This document shows, one piece after another, positions 42,492 through 51,707 of a DNA stretch of 64,000 bases. Source of the DNA: Alteromonas abrolhosensis (GTDB taxonomy: Bacteria; Pseudomonadota; Gammaproteobacteria; Enterobacterales; Alteromonadaceae); contig NZ_MEJH01000006.1 in assembly GCF_001953635.1 (NCBI RefSeq), positions 63,915 to 127,914 on the forward strand, given 5' to 3'. A program made the translations under genes and the position numbers. How positions within the stretch are numbered: position 1 is the stretch's first letter; the number at the start of each line of letters is the position of its first letter. The notes under the pieces were generated by a model. That model searched no databases. It was given only the letters and a program-made list of their open reading frames with translations, and was not told the origin of the DNA.

Positions 42492-44402
42492 TCAGACCGC
42501 TTGGACAAGTGTTGTTTGAATATAGTGTTTTAAGTCGCGTTCGCACATGGGTTTAGCGTAAAAGTAACCTTGCGCATAAAAGCAGCCCAGAGAGAGAAGC
42601 GTATCAACTTGAGACTGGGTTTCTACACCCTCAGCTAACACTTTGCATTCAAAGGTATCGGCAAGGGTTAAAGCAGAGGCGACGATAGCTCGGTGACCCC
42701 GGTTAGTGTCTATATCTGAAATAAAAGACTTATCGATTTTAATAGTATTAGCTTTTAGGTTATCTAAGTAGGCCAACGAGCTCATACCTGTCCCAAAATC
42801 ATCTATCGCAATCTCTACTCCCAGGTCTCTTATATCACTTAGCGCGCTATTAATATGTGCGATGTTAATGCAGGTTTCGTTTTCAGTAAGCTCAATCTCG
42901 ATGGCGCTCGGGGGCAGGTTAAATTCACGAAGTAGCTGTGAAATATAGGTAGCCAATGTCGGGTCGAGTAAATTGTAAGGAGACAAGTTAATAGCGATAG
43001 GGATGTTCATATTCTCTTTTCGCCAGTCACTGGCATGCTGCATGGCTGACTGAATAATGTAGCGACCGAAATCCTGAACTTTTCCAGAATGTTCGATTAA
43101 ATCAATAAAATGATAAGGGCTTAATAAGCCAAGTGAAGGGTGTTGCCAACGACAGAGCCCTTCAACTCCAGTTATAGCGCCTGTCCGTATATCCACTTTA
43201 GGTTGAAAATGCAGGATAAGTTGTTTTTCTAGCATCGCATTATTAAGCTCTGCCCTTAACATAATGTCCCGTTCATTACTGATGCGATTTTGCACATCGT
43301 AAACTTCCCACCCACTGCGTTGTTTTTTAGCCTTATACATCGCGGTATCTGCACACGATAACAGCGACTCTAAATTGTCGGTATGCGAAGGGTAATGAGA
43401 AAAGCCGACGCTTGCCCCAGTGTTTACCTCTAGGCCATTTAAGGGAATGGTGGTATCACAGGCGTTGATAACCTTCTTGGCTAGCGCCTTACCTTCTTCA
43501 ACGGAAAACCCCGGAGCCCATATGATAAATTCGTCGCCCCCAATACGAATTAACTCACACGGCTTATCTAGTATTGCTGATATACGGTACGACAAGGTAA
43601 TTAACAGTTGGTCGCCAGCACTGTGACCAAATGCGTCGTTAACATCCTTGAATTTGTCTAAATCGATGGCGAAAAGGCAGGCTTGGTTGGAAGGGCCGCT
43701 GTCTTTATGTGTGTTTGCGAAGTGTGCTAACAACTCTTTCAGATAAAAGCTGTTAGGTAGCCCCGTTAACGAATCATGAGTTGCTAGGCGAGTTAGCGCT
43801 TCATTTATTTCATCTGCACGCTTGGCAATAATAGAAGATAAGGTTAACGCAAGCCAAACCGCTATCCAAAAAACAATAACAGTCGTTATGAATAATCGTT
43901 TAGCCACAGTATAGAGCGCTGCGTCAAGTAAAGCAGTCTCTCTCGCGTAAACAATAGTAGCGCCATTTTCTGATGCTACGTCCCACAAATAGCTTTTATC
44001 CCCCAGCGTGATCACTGGCTCATTTGTATTGCCTGCTAAATGCTCTCTACCGATGATAGCAACCAATTCTTTTACAAGTTGCTCATCGAAGTTATGGGTA
44101 ATAGTGAATTGTTCTTCGGTTCGGCCAAGGTTTACAAAAGCCGCAGTCTCGCTTTCTGAAATGAGATTCTTGATTGCTTTAAGACGTTCCTCTTTCATTG
44201 GAACAGGATCACTAACCTCTCTTGCAATTAAAGAAAGAAGCAATTGCATACTTTTCATTTCCGCCTGCATGTTTACATCCGAAGTTAATCGATAAGAAAC
44301 TGTGACATAAATTGCAGAAACGAGTATTGATACCGCTAAACATGCAAAAATCAATTTTGAACGAATAGCGGTTTTTTTAGGGAGAGACGGAGAGTGCTCC
44401 AT
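42492..44402 (-). CDS. Membrane GGDEF-EAL cyclic-di-GMP protein
   Basis: A 636-residue dual-domain protein: two membrane spans (about 15-37 and 168-195) enclosing a ~130-residue extracytoplasmic sensor region, then GGDEF (about 205-370) and EAL (about 385-630). The cyclase motif GGDEF is intact but no RxxD I-site precedes it. In the phosphodiesterase domain the EAL motif reads EGL; the Asn in INLSP, Glu in ELTE, the IDDFGTG aspartates, the Lys in IKID and the AEGVET glutamate are all present. Net activity cannot be predicted; phosphodiesterase activity is plausible. Convergent with fbpC. Confidence 0.92.
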   Translation of the reverse strand: MEHSPSLPKKTAIRSKLIFACLAVSILVSAIYVTVSYRLTSDVNMQAEMKSMQLLLSLIAREVSDPVPMKEERLKAIKNLISESETAAFVNLGRTEEQFTITHNFDEQLVKELVAIIGREHLAGNTNEPVITLGDKSYLWDVASENGATIVYARETALLDAALYTVAKRLFITTVIVFWIAVWLALTLSSIIAKRADEINEALTRLATHDSLTGLPNSFYLKELLAHFANTHKDSGPSNQACLFAIDLDKFKDVNDAFGHSAGDQLLITLSYRISAILDKPCELIRIGGDEFIIWAPGFSVEEGKALAKKVINACDTTIPLNGLEVNTGASVGFSHYPSHTDNLESLLSCADTAMYKAKKQRSGWEVYDVQNRISNERDIMLRAELNNAMLEKQLILHFQPKVDIRTGAITGVEGLCRWQHPSLGLLSPYHFIDLIEHSGKVQDFGRYIIQSAMQHASDWRKENMNIPIAINLSPYNLLDPTLATYISQLLREFNLPPSAIEIELTENETCINIAHINSALSDIRDLGVEIAIDDFGTGMSSLAYLDNLKANTIKIDKSFISDIDTNRGHRAIVASALTLADTFECKVLAEGVETQSQVDTLLSLGCFYAQGYFYAKPMCERDLKHYIQTTLVQAV

Positions 44403-44421
44403 TAAGCCTTGCTGCTCAATA

Positions 44422-44640
44422 TTAGGTTCTCTCTTTCGTGCTTATCCCAGCGATTTGATAAACCGGGCACCATCCACTGAAAAGGGAAATAAGGTTTAAA
44501 ACCCCAAAGATCCCTAACAGGACTTCAATAAATACGTCTTCAATAATATTGCCATTAAATAGCGCGAAGGCTGTAACTCCTATACCGATTGCCCCTCGTG
44601 TATATCGGTCTACGCTGCTCAAATTAGACTTTATAGCCAT
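44422..44640 (-). CDS. Small DUF2892 (YgaP-like) membrane protein
   Basis: A 72-residue protein with two predicted membrane spans and the family C-terminus GWCPVYQIAGIST, matching the transmembrane domain of YgaP-like proteins (DUF2892). The ATG at 44640 has a GAGGGG ribosome site eight bases upstream; a longer frame to 44691 has none. No rhodanese domain is attached, unlike E. coli YgaP. Function unknown. It lies just upstream of the GGDEF-EAL gene on the same strand. Confidence 0.82.
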   Translation of the reverse strand: MAIKSNLSSVDRYTRGAIGIGVTAFALFNGNIIEDVFIEVLLGIFGVLNLISLFSGWCPVYQIAGISTKERT

Positions 44641-44851
44641 TAAAAACCCCTCATGTGGTGATTGGTTTAATAATAGCCGTTTTTTAATCAACTAAGTACT
44701 AAACTTTAGAGAGGTCTGTGTAGCAATATCTTCCATTAAATGTCAGTATTTTTTGAGGTTTAGTTGTCTAGGAAATGCGATAACGTATAATTCGCGGCCA
44801 ATATTCTGATTGAGCTTCTAAGCTTTCTCAAACTAGGTAGACTGGAAGATT

Positions 44852-46039
44852 ATGAACGTAATAAAACGCGATGTGCTTGTAATTGGAGCAGGAGCCGCAG
44901 GGCTTTTTTGCGCCGCGCAAGCAGGCAGTCGCGGGCGAAGTGTAGAAGTACTCGATCACGCTAAAAAAGTGGGGCGGAAAATTCTGATGTCTGGTGGTGG
45001 TCGTTGTAACTTTACCAACATGTACGCGGGCCCAGAAAATTTTTTATCGCAAAACCCTCATTTTTGTAAATCTGCACTTAGCCGCTATACCCAATGGGAT
45101 TTTATTAGCCTGGTTGCAGAGCACGGCATTGCGTACCATGAAAAAACCTTAGGCCAGTTATTTTGCGATGACAGCGCGAAAGACATTGTCGATTTATTGC
45201 TTAACGAATGCAGTAAATCGGGCGTTACTATTACCACTCGCTGTGAGATTTTGAAGGTCGAAAAAATTGAAAGTGGGTACTCACTTACTACCACCAATGG
45301 AGAGTATGAATGTGAGTCTTTAGTGATTGCTACTGGCGGTTTAAGCATGCCGAAGCTGGGTGCGACTCCATTCGGTTATAAAATTGCGCAGCAATTTGGT
45401 CTAAACGTTCTGCCAACTCGAGCAGCATTGGTGCCGTTTACCTTACACGATAAAGACAAAGAAACCTTGGCTGAACTTAGCGGCATTGCTGTTGATGTAT
45501 ATGCCAGCTGTAACGACACCACATTCAAAGAGGCGATGTTGTTTACTCACCGAGGTTTAAGCGGGCCTGCCATGCTTCAAATTTCAAGCTATTGGGATGC
45601 TGGTGACACGCTTACTATTAATACGTTACCTAATGACGATGCCGCAGCGCTTCTACAAACTGCACGTACCGACACGCCCGATGCTTTACTTGCTACTTGC
45701 TTGAATAAAGTATTTCCCAAGCGCATGGTGCAGAGTTTTATTGATTATCACAACTGGCGCAACGTGCCGGTAAAACAGCTTTCTCACAGTGAATGCGACG
45801 CCATTGCGGGCACCCTAGAGAATTGGAAAATAAAGCCAAATGGCACGGAAGGGTATCGCACTGCCGAAGTTACATTGGGTGGCGTAGATACCAACGAGCT
45901 TTCATCTAAAACCATGATGGCAAAAAATGTCGAAGGGCTTTATTTCATTGGGGAAGTCGTAGACGTAACTGGCTGGTTGGGTGGCTTTAATTTCCAGTGG
46001 GCATGGAGCAGCGGCTGGGCAGCAGGGCAGGTGGTTTAG
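44852..46039 (+). CDS. HI0933-like flavoprotein (NAD(P)/FAD-dependent oxidoreductase, YhiN family)
   Basis: A 395-residue flavoprotein. The N-terminal Rossmann motif VIGAGAAGLFCAAQAG (residues ~10-25) is followed by the family motif GRKILMSGGGRCNFTN, the second dinucleotide motif LVIATGGLSMPKLG, the insertion motif FTHRGLSGPAMLQIS and the C-terminal GEVVDVTGWLGGFNFQWAWSSG. These identify the HI0933/YhiN group, whose physiological substrate is not established. A single-gene unit between small membrane protein genes. Confidence 0.92.
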   Translation: MNVIKRDVLVIGAGAAGLFCAAQAGSRGRSVEVLDHAKKVGRKILMSGGGRCNFTNMYAGPENFLSQNPHFCKSALSRYTQWDFISLVAEHGIAYHEKTLGQLFCDDSAKDIVDLLLNECSKSGVTITTRCEILKVEKIESGYSLTTTNGEYECESLVIATGGLSMPKLGATPFGYKIAQQFGLNVLPTRAALVPFTLHDKDKETLAELSGIAVDVYASCNDTTFKEAMLFTHRGLSGPAMLQISSYWDAGDTLTINTLPNDDAAALLQTARTDTPDALLATCLNKVFPKRMVQSFIDYHNWRNVPVKQLSHSECDAIAGTLENWKIKPNGTEGYRTAEVTLGGVDTNELSSKTMMAKNVEGLYFIGEVVDVTGWLGGFNFQWAWSSGWAAGQVV

Positions 46040-46092
46040 TTCAGCCCCCCACAACTCTTTATCAGCACAAGTGGTGATGCATCAGTGACGCA

Positions 46093-46293
46093 TTACCTCT
46101 TCTTTTTAGCGTTAAAATAGTTTACTAAGCCGAAGGTCAATGCGCCTAGCACGAACATAATGACCATTAATAAAACCAGTGGAATCTGAAACTCGATGAA
46201 AAGCAGTTGCAGAGTAACGTCCTCGATATTCTGAAATAGAACCGCTCCAAGCAATGCGATGAGAGACAGGTAAATCGCTACCTTCGTTTTCAT
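46093..46293 (-). CDS. Small LapA-domain (DUF1049) membrane protein
   Basis: A 66-residue protein with two hydrophobic spans (about 5-21 and 37-60), the short loop NIEDVTLQLLFIEFQIPL and a basic end (NAKKKR). This is the layout of LapA/YciS-type proteins (DUF1049), which act with LapB in controlling LPS synthesis in E. coli; no lapB is adjacent, so the role here is open. A TAATCTCC-type ribosome complement (GGAG) precedes the ATG. Confidence 0.75.
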   Translation of the reverse strand: MKTKVAIYLSLIALLGAVLFQNIEDVTLQLLFIEFQIPLVLLMVIMFVLGALTFGLVNYFNAKKKR

Positions 46294-46446
46294 ATAATCT
46301 CCTTACTTTTTCTATCAGACAATTCTTACTACGCGTAAGTCACAGTTTTTGCCGAAAAAAGTTTATTTTTCCTAACAACTACTATTCATTCTGACTTCTT
46401 ACTGCAAAGGACAAGTACGCACTTACAAATACAGAAAACATGGTAG

Positions 46447-46470
46447 GCAACCTGCGTATCACGCAAGTTG
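46447..46470 (-). terminator. Possible weak terminator hairpin after the MscS gene
   Basis: CAAC and TGCGT pair with ACGCA and GTTG across an ATC loop with one mismatch, about 13 bases after the mscS stop on the minus strand. The U tract is poor. Confidence 0.3.
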
Positions 46471-46482
46471 TTGTATGAAGGA

Positions 46483-47349
46483 TTACAGTGCCTTATCAGC
46501 GCTAGTGAGCTTAAGTTCACCATCAATATGAACATCTCGTTGCGGAAAGGCGACCACAATCCCCGCTTTTTCGAAGGCTTCACAGATAAGAAAGCGAAGG
46601 TCACTACGAGACTTACGCCGCTCCATCTCTGAGCTCGCATTTAGCCAATAGTACACCTCAAAATTAAGGGCATTGTCGCCAAAGTCGTCAAACATTACCG
46701 CGGGCGCCGGGGTTTTTAGAACACCGTCAAGTTTGCCTACGGCACTGTATATGAGTTGTTCCACTTCTCTTACCGAAGAGCCGTACGCAACCCCTACCTT
46801 TACCGAGGTTCGCGTTTCGGTATTCACCAGATTCCAGTTAATGACTGTATTTTCCAGCAGCTTGCTGTTAGGGACTAGCATATGCACCCCATCTACTCGA
46901 CGAATACGCGTTGAGCGGGTATTAATGGCTTCTACTCGGCCTCGGGTATCATCTACTTCTAATGTGTCTCCAATGCGAATTGGCCGCTCCCACATCAAGA
47001 TCCAGCCACTTATAAAGTTGTTTATTATATTTTGCGCACCGAAACCAACACCAATAGCTACTGCACCTGAAACAAAGGCGAAAGCAGTTAACGGGACATT
47101 CAAGATATCGAGGGTGGTTATCACTAACATGACCAGCACCAATATCTGCACAACGCGATTAATTAAGTGCACCGCGTCGGGTGTTACTCCATTTTTGATA
47201 AGCAAGCGTGGAATAATTTTAGAAATGAATTTAAGTAGCCATACCGCCACGATTAGCATTAACGGGATTAGGATCAGCATGCCAACCGTGAATTCACGAG
47301 ACATAAACTCGAAGACAGGTCGGTTTACAAAAGCAATGAGATCGTTCAT
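46483..47349 (-). CDS. MscS-family mechanosensitive channel
   Basis: A 288-residue small-conductance mechanosensitive channel: three N-terminal membrane spans (about 20-42, 65-85, 88-110), the Gly/Ala-rich pore helix TM3 VSGAVAIGVGFGAQNIINNFISG, then the cytoplasmic beta domain (IRIGDTLEVDDTRGRVEAI, and VPNSKLLENTVINW) and the C-terminal domain. It releases solutes on hypo-osmotic shock. Length is typical of E. coli MscS (286). Stand-alone gene. Confidence 0.94.
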   Translation of the reverse strand: MNDLIAFVNRPVFEFMSREFTVGMLILIPLMLIVAVWLLKFISKIIPRLLIKNGVTPDAVHLINRVVQILVLVMLVITTLDILNVPLTAFAFVSGAVAIGVGFGAQNIINNFISGWILMWERPIRIGDTLEVDDTRGRVEAINTRSTRIRRVDGVHMLVPNSKLLENTVINWNLVNTETRTSVKVGVAYGSSVREVEQLIYSAVGKLDGVLKTPAPAVMFDDFGDNALNFEVYYWLNASSEMERRKSRSDLRFLICEAFEKAGIVVAFPQRDVHIDGELKLTSADKAL

Positions 47350-47558
47350 CGAGTCTCCTCAACGTTATAGTTTTGTACCAAGCTCAGCGGAATAAAATTA
47401 TTCATTGTTTGAGGCTACAAGACTTTGTTCAAAACTGGTATTAAAACGGGATATTTTTTCATGTAGGCACGAGTAGAGCTTTTAATCGGCTTAAAGCTCG
47501 TCACTTTTGGTGCTCAACTACTGTGGTTGGTTCATTTTAAGTGAAAAACTGCCTGCTT

Positions 47559-48026
47559 TTAAAACGACATACCAATAGCCAATCCTGCGACCACCGCACT
47601 TTTGTGATTGCGGTGGTAATCATAATGAATTTGCGGTGAAAGGGTAAAACCTGAGACTTCAAATTCATACAAAAATCCCAATCTCGCTACTTCCATCTTA
47701 TGACTACCGTGAAACTCAACGCCGGGGCCTATTTGAGCAATGAAGTTATTGGTGATGTGAAGGTCAGCAACAAGCAAATAGGTATATGCATCCAAGTCTT
47801 CAAAGGCATATTCGGCAACGAAACCCACACCTAGAAAGTCGCTGACACGATATTCATAGTCGATGCCTATCGTAAAGGCATTACCACATTCTTTTGTATA
47901 CGTTGTGCCAACTAATGTAGATAAGTGATGGGGTGACGTTTCCCAATGGTGAGCACTTCCTTTTGCAGCAACAATGGGGGCAAATGCCAAGGCAGTGACC
48001 AAGCCTAAAGCTATTTGGTATCGCAT
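47559..48026 (-). CDS. Predicted small outer-membrane beta-barrel protein
   Basis: A ~155-residue exported protein with a signal peptide (cleavage likely after IVAA) and a pattern of alternating hydrophobic/polar strands ending in a terminal Phe (GLAIGMSF), typical of small eight-strand outer-membrane barrels. Aromatic and His residues are frequent (HHWETSPHHLS, HYDYHRNHK). ATG 48026 is preferred; an in-frame GTG at 48038 is possible. I cannot assign it to a named family. Confidence 0.7.
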   Translation of the reverse strand: MRYQIALGLVTALAFAPIVAAKGSAHHWETSPHHLSTLVGTTYTKECGNAFTIGIDYEYRVSDFLGVGFVAEYAFEDLDAYTYLLVADLHITNNFIAQIGPGVEFHGSHKMEVARLGFLYEFEVSGFTLSPQIHYDYHRNHKSAVVAGLAIGMSF

Positions 48027-48263
48027 AATGATGCTCACTCAGTTAGTAACAGTGACTACCTAGAAGTTTTCTTTTCTAGCACTAATGAAAGCGTAGGCGC
48101 GATACGCACATCTCACCAATGAACTTTAGTTGAAGTGATGGCAAGAGTACTGAGTAGTCAAAGTCAATCGGCGATACGAGGATAGACAAACTCATGTCTA
48201 TCCTCAGCGTCGAAATCTCGTTAAGGTGTATAACGATAAGCCATCAGTGGAAGGGGAAAAGTT

Positions 48264-48572
48264 ATGATTGAAGAGAAAGAGAGAGCAAGGTTTTTAGATG
48301 CTTGTACTGAACAGCTCATCGCTCTTTATACAGCAAGCAAAAACGGTAAAAAGGTCGATGCTGAGAAATACCGAGTGCAGGGGTTTATGCATGCTGGCGA
48401 GATGCTTGGGGTAATCACTAATGAACAGGGCAAAAGCCTTATTGCCGAGTTACACCTACAGGTCTTTGGTGAAACTATTGATGAGCGAGCGACAAGAAAA
48501 CGTAAACTAAATGCATTAAAAGAATCTGACCCGGATGCTTATATTGAGATCCCAGCCATAGAAAGACGATAA
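48264..48572 (+). CDS. Small conserved-looking protein of unknown function
   Basis: A 102-residue soluble, charged, helical protein without signal peptide or membrane span. It begins with an acidic/basic helix (MIEEKERARFLDACTEQLI) and ends in a basic stretch (RATRKRKLNALKE). A ribosome site (GGAAGGGG) lies 8-10 bases before the ATG, which supports real translation. I do not recognise a family; neighbours give no clear hint. Confidence 0.6.
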   Translation: MIEEKERARFLDACTEQLIALYTASKNGKKVDAEKYRVQGFMHAGEMLGVITNEQGKSLIAELHLQVFGETIDERATRKRKLNALKESDPDAYIEIPAIERR

Positions 48573-48721
48573 CTTAAAGTTAATGTAGGCTGCCAGAACT
48601 GACTTTGCGATAATCTTGTTTCTGAGACTATACTTTGTTCCACACAAGAGTGAAAAGCTGTATCTAGCGGTGCGGCTGGTTCTAAGTAGGGATGAAGACA
48701 TAGTGTTAAAAGAGGCATCTC

Positions 48722-49909
48722 GTGCTTAAGCAGTTAGTTTACAGAAGTCAGTCAACGGCAAAAATTGATGAAAAAGAACTGCTCAAAATAACAGACGATT
48801 CGTTGCCATTTAATGAGCAAAACCATATTACAGGTATTCTTTTGTTTGATGGAGAATACTTCTTTCAAGTGCTTGAAGGAGAATGTGAGAAGGTAAATGC
48901 ACTTTTCGAGCATATAAAGAAAGACAGTCGTCACAGTAATATTATGAAAGTGACCGAAATGGTCATTCACAAACGCGATTTTGGTGACTGGAATTTAAGA
49001 ACACTCTCCATTGCTGAAGAAAGCCGCTGCTATTGGCTTCCGTCAGACATTAATATCGGCAGGGAAAGTCGGATATTTGCACTTCTTAATAGCTTTGCTT
49101 CAGGAAAGTGGCGCACCTGTTTAAGCCAGGAAGCTCGTAGAGGCGTTAGATCTACTGTAATGACATCAGAGAAGACAGTTAAACCTGTCGAAAACTCCAA
49201 TATTCAGTTTGCCTTTCAGCCTATTGTTGACACTCACAGAGCGTGTGTTTCTTCAATCGAAGCCTTGATTAGAAGTGACGATGGAAGATATCCCGAGGCT
49301 ATTTTAGAGGGGATAATTGGGCCTGAGAAATACGAGTTTGACTTAAGAAGCAAGGCTATAGCAATAAAACAAGGAGCGGCGTTGTTAAGCTCCGAGCAGA
49401 CTTTATCAATTAACTTGTGTCCAGGTGCAATCACTTACTCTCCTAACGTCGCGGATTACCTTTATGAACTGGTCCAACACAATAATTTAAAGCCTCAGCA
49501 GCTGGTTATAGAAGTTACTGAAACAGAAATAATCAATGAAAACGATACATTTTACCAAGCGATTGAGCATATCCGTTCACTAGGAATGAGAGTCGCCATA
49601 GATGACTTTGGTGCAGGATATGCAGGATTGTCATTACTCGCAGACTTCACACCAGACAAGATTAAACTAGATAGAAAAATAACGACAGGTATCGATAGAA
49701 ACGGGCATCGACAAGCTATTACCGAGGCCGTACTCGAGTTTGCCAATTCCATGGGAATTCCCTTAGTAGTGGAGGGAGTCGAAACGGTAGATGAGTGGTT
49801 GTGGTTGCAGCATGCTGGTGTAAAAAGGTTTCAGGGGTTCTTGTTTGCAAGACCTAGGTTAAATGGCGTTAGTAGTATTAATTTTTCTTTTGACGGCGCT
49901 AACGGCTAA
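48722..49909 (+). CDS. BLUF-EAL blue-light photoreceptor, predicted c-di-GMP phosphodiesterase
   Basis: A 395-residue protein: an N-terminal BLUF domain (1-95) that binds FAD, and an EAL domain (about 155-390), the architecture of BlrP1. BLUF positions can be aligned to AppA: Tyr7, Asn31, Gln49 (FFQVLEG) and Trp90 are kept, but the Met normally two residues after the Trp is Leu92. The EAL domain retains EALIRS, the Asn of INLCP, EVTETE, IDDFGAG, IKLDR and VEGVET, so it should hydrolyse c-di-GMP, plausibly under blue-light control. GTG start with AGAGG six bases upstream. A hypothetical gene precedes it; it may stand alone. Confidence 0.92.
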   Translation: MLKQLVYRSQSTAKIDEKELLKITDDSLPFNEQNHITGILLFDGEYFFQVLEGECEKVNALFEHIKKDSRHSNIMKVTEMVIHKRDFGDWNLRTLSIAEESRCYWLPSDINIGRESRIFALLNSFASGKWRTCLSQEARRGVRSTVMTSEKTVKPVENSNIQFAFQPIVDTHRACVSSIEALIRSDDGRYPEAILEGIIGPEKYEFDLRSKAIAIKQGAALLSSEQTLSINLCPGAITYSPNVADYLYELVQHNNLKPQQLVIEVTETEIINENDTFYQAIEHIRSLGMRVAIDDFGAGYAGLSLLADFTPDKIKLDRKITTGIDRNGHRQAITEAVLEFANSMGIPLVVEGVETVDEWLWLQHAGVKRFQGFLFARPRLNGVSSINFSFDGANG

Positions 49910-50104
49910 TGCAACTGTAAAAGTACGAATCTCTTATCATTAAAACACACCATTTTTTCAAGCGTTCTTTCTTTTTTAAACTAGACTTAATGAGTGTGAG
50001 CAGGTCAATCGACAAATAGATACAAATGCTCACCTTTTTAAATAGCCGTACAGGGATATTTTTGCTACATGGATTGAGCAGCAGTACCAGTAGGAAGCAT
50101 ATCT

Positions 50105-51649
50105 ATGGCATGTGGCATGTCGCATATTATTCTTCGCTTATTATATGGGTTTAGCCTGTTAACCTTGGCTACGTTTGCTAGCGCCACATGTTTGATTAAT
50201 GCAGAAAATAGTGCACCTACTTCCATGGTGGTAGCGCTTAAGGAGGGAGAGCAGCGCATTTCACTTAGCTGCAACGTAAGTTCGCCTCATGTTCTCTATT
50301 TTCCTAGAAATTACCTGTCTTACAATCAGCTGTATGATAGCGAAATGCGTAAGGTTCCCAAGCTTACTGGTGCTTTCGAGTCGTATGCCATAGACAGAAC
50401 GCATAAGCTACTTTTCCTGGACATTCGTTCTCAGGTCGAGCGACCCATAACGTTAAATATCGTTGCCCTACAAGATTTTCAAAAGCTAGCATCCATACAT
50501 ACCTTCACTTTAAGTTTATTCATCGGCTTTTGTTTGGCATTAACGCTGTACGTAGGAATGCTGGGTACAAGCATGCGCAATTACGGTTTCTATTCCTACA
50601 GTTTCTATGTGCTCAGCGCAGCGATTTTCTTCTTGCTTCAGGAGGGGCTACTTAACATTGCCTACCCTCACGTCACCTTTTTCTCTAACTTCAAGCTACA
50701 TTTAATGTTTGCTGGGATTACCGTTTTTGCTGCGGTGAAGTTCCTCGATCACCTACTCGATTTCAAAGCGCTGTTAAAAGTCTGGCAACGGAAATTCATC
50801 CTTGGAATGGCGTGTTCAGCATTGGCTCTCTCTTTTGTGCAAATTATTTTATCGACATCAGACGCGATGAAGGTTAACAGTATGCTCAGCGTTATAACGC
50901 TAATCACTATGACCTGTACGCTATCAAGTTGTATTTACGCCGCTTACCGCAAAGTTCACTGTTCAAACCTGGTGTTAATGGGCATCGCTATCATGGTGTT
51001 CTCTATGCTCTTTCGCTTGGTCTTTTCTGACGTGTCAGCGTTTATGTATCGCTATGGTCTTATTGTAGGTATTACTGTCGAAGCCTTTATTTTTGCTATT
51101 GCTACATCAAGAAAAGTTAAAAAGCTTGATGATGATAGGCTAAGCGCGTTTAAGCGAGCGTCTACAGACTCATTATGTAAAGTGTTAAATCGCAGCGGCT
51201 GGGAGGGCATAGCACAAAGCCTACTGGCTAACTTTAATAAAGAGGGTGGTTATTTAACGCTACTGTTTATCGATGTAGATAACTTCAAAGAAATTAACGA
51301 CCGGTATGGACACCATTGTGGCGACAAGGTACTGCAAGTGATTGCTAAGATTCTGCTAAGTCGATGCCGCGATCAAGATGCAGTAGGGCGCCTTGGAGGA
51401 GATGAGTTTGTAGTACTTAGCCACTGCTACAGTGAAGGGCAGTCTGAGCGATTAGCCGCGCGAATTGACGCCAGTTTGGTGGAAAGGGATATTAGAACAG
51501 ATAACGTTGTTATATCAGTGACAGCTAGCGTAGGTGCTTACATTACAAATGAGCGCTGCAAAGACCTTGCTACCTTACTAAATAAAGCAGATATACAGAT
51601 GTACAGCGTAAAAGAAAGGCACAAAACAGCGCAATTCGCATCTCCATAA
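50105..51649 (+). CDS. 7TM-type membrane diguanylate cyclase
   Basis: A 514-residue protein: signal-like N-terminus, an extracytoplasmic region (about 30-130), seven predicted membrane spans (about 137-335, resembling the 7TMR-DISM sensor module) and a C-terminal GGDEF domain. The active-site motif GGDEF is at 431-435 with an RxxD I-site five residues before (RDQD). The usual DxLTxLxNR entry is altered to DSLCKVLNR. VDNFKEINDRYGHHCGD is intact, so cyclase activity is expected. ATG 50105 or ATG 50117 could be the start. Confidence 0.88.
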   Translation: MACGMSHIILRLLYGFSLLTLATFASATCLINAENSAPTSMVVALKEGEQRISLSCNVSSPHVLYFPRNYLSYNQLYDSEMRKVPKLTGAFESYAIDRTHKLLFLDIRSQVERPITLNIVALQDFQKLASIHTFTLSLFIGFCLALTLYVGMLGTSMRNYGFYSYSFYVLSAAIFFLLQEGLLNIAYPHVTFFSNFKLHLMFAGITVFAAVKFLDHLLDFKALLKVWQRKFILGMACSALALSFVQIILSTSDAMKVNSMLSVITLITMTCTLSSCIYAAYRKVHCSNLVLMGIAIMVFSMLFRLVFSDVSAFMYRYGLIVGITVEAFIFAIATSRKVKKLDDDRLSAFKRASTDSLCKVLNRSGWEGIAQSLLANFNKEGGYLTLLFIDVDNFKEINDRYGHHCGDKVLQVIAKILLSRCRDQDAVGRLGGDEFVVLSHCYSEGQSERLAARIDASLVERDIRTDNVVISVTASVGAYITNERCKDLATLLNKADIQMYSVKERHKTAQFASP

Positions 51650-51707
51650 ATTGCGCCTGATTACCCCAGTCTGAATACCGCACACTCTTTCTTAAAACTG
51701 CCCGAGT

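Noticed and set aside
46673..47395. A 240-codon plus-strand frame
   Set aside because: It lies wholly opposite the clear MscS channel gene on the minus strand, has Ser/Thr/Arg-rich low-information sequence and no family match.
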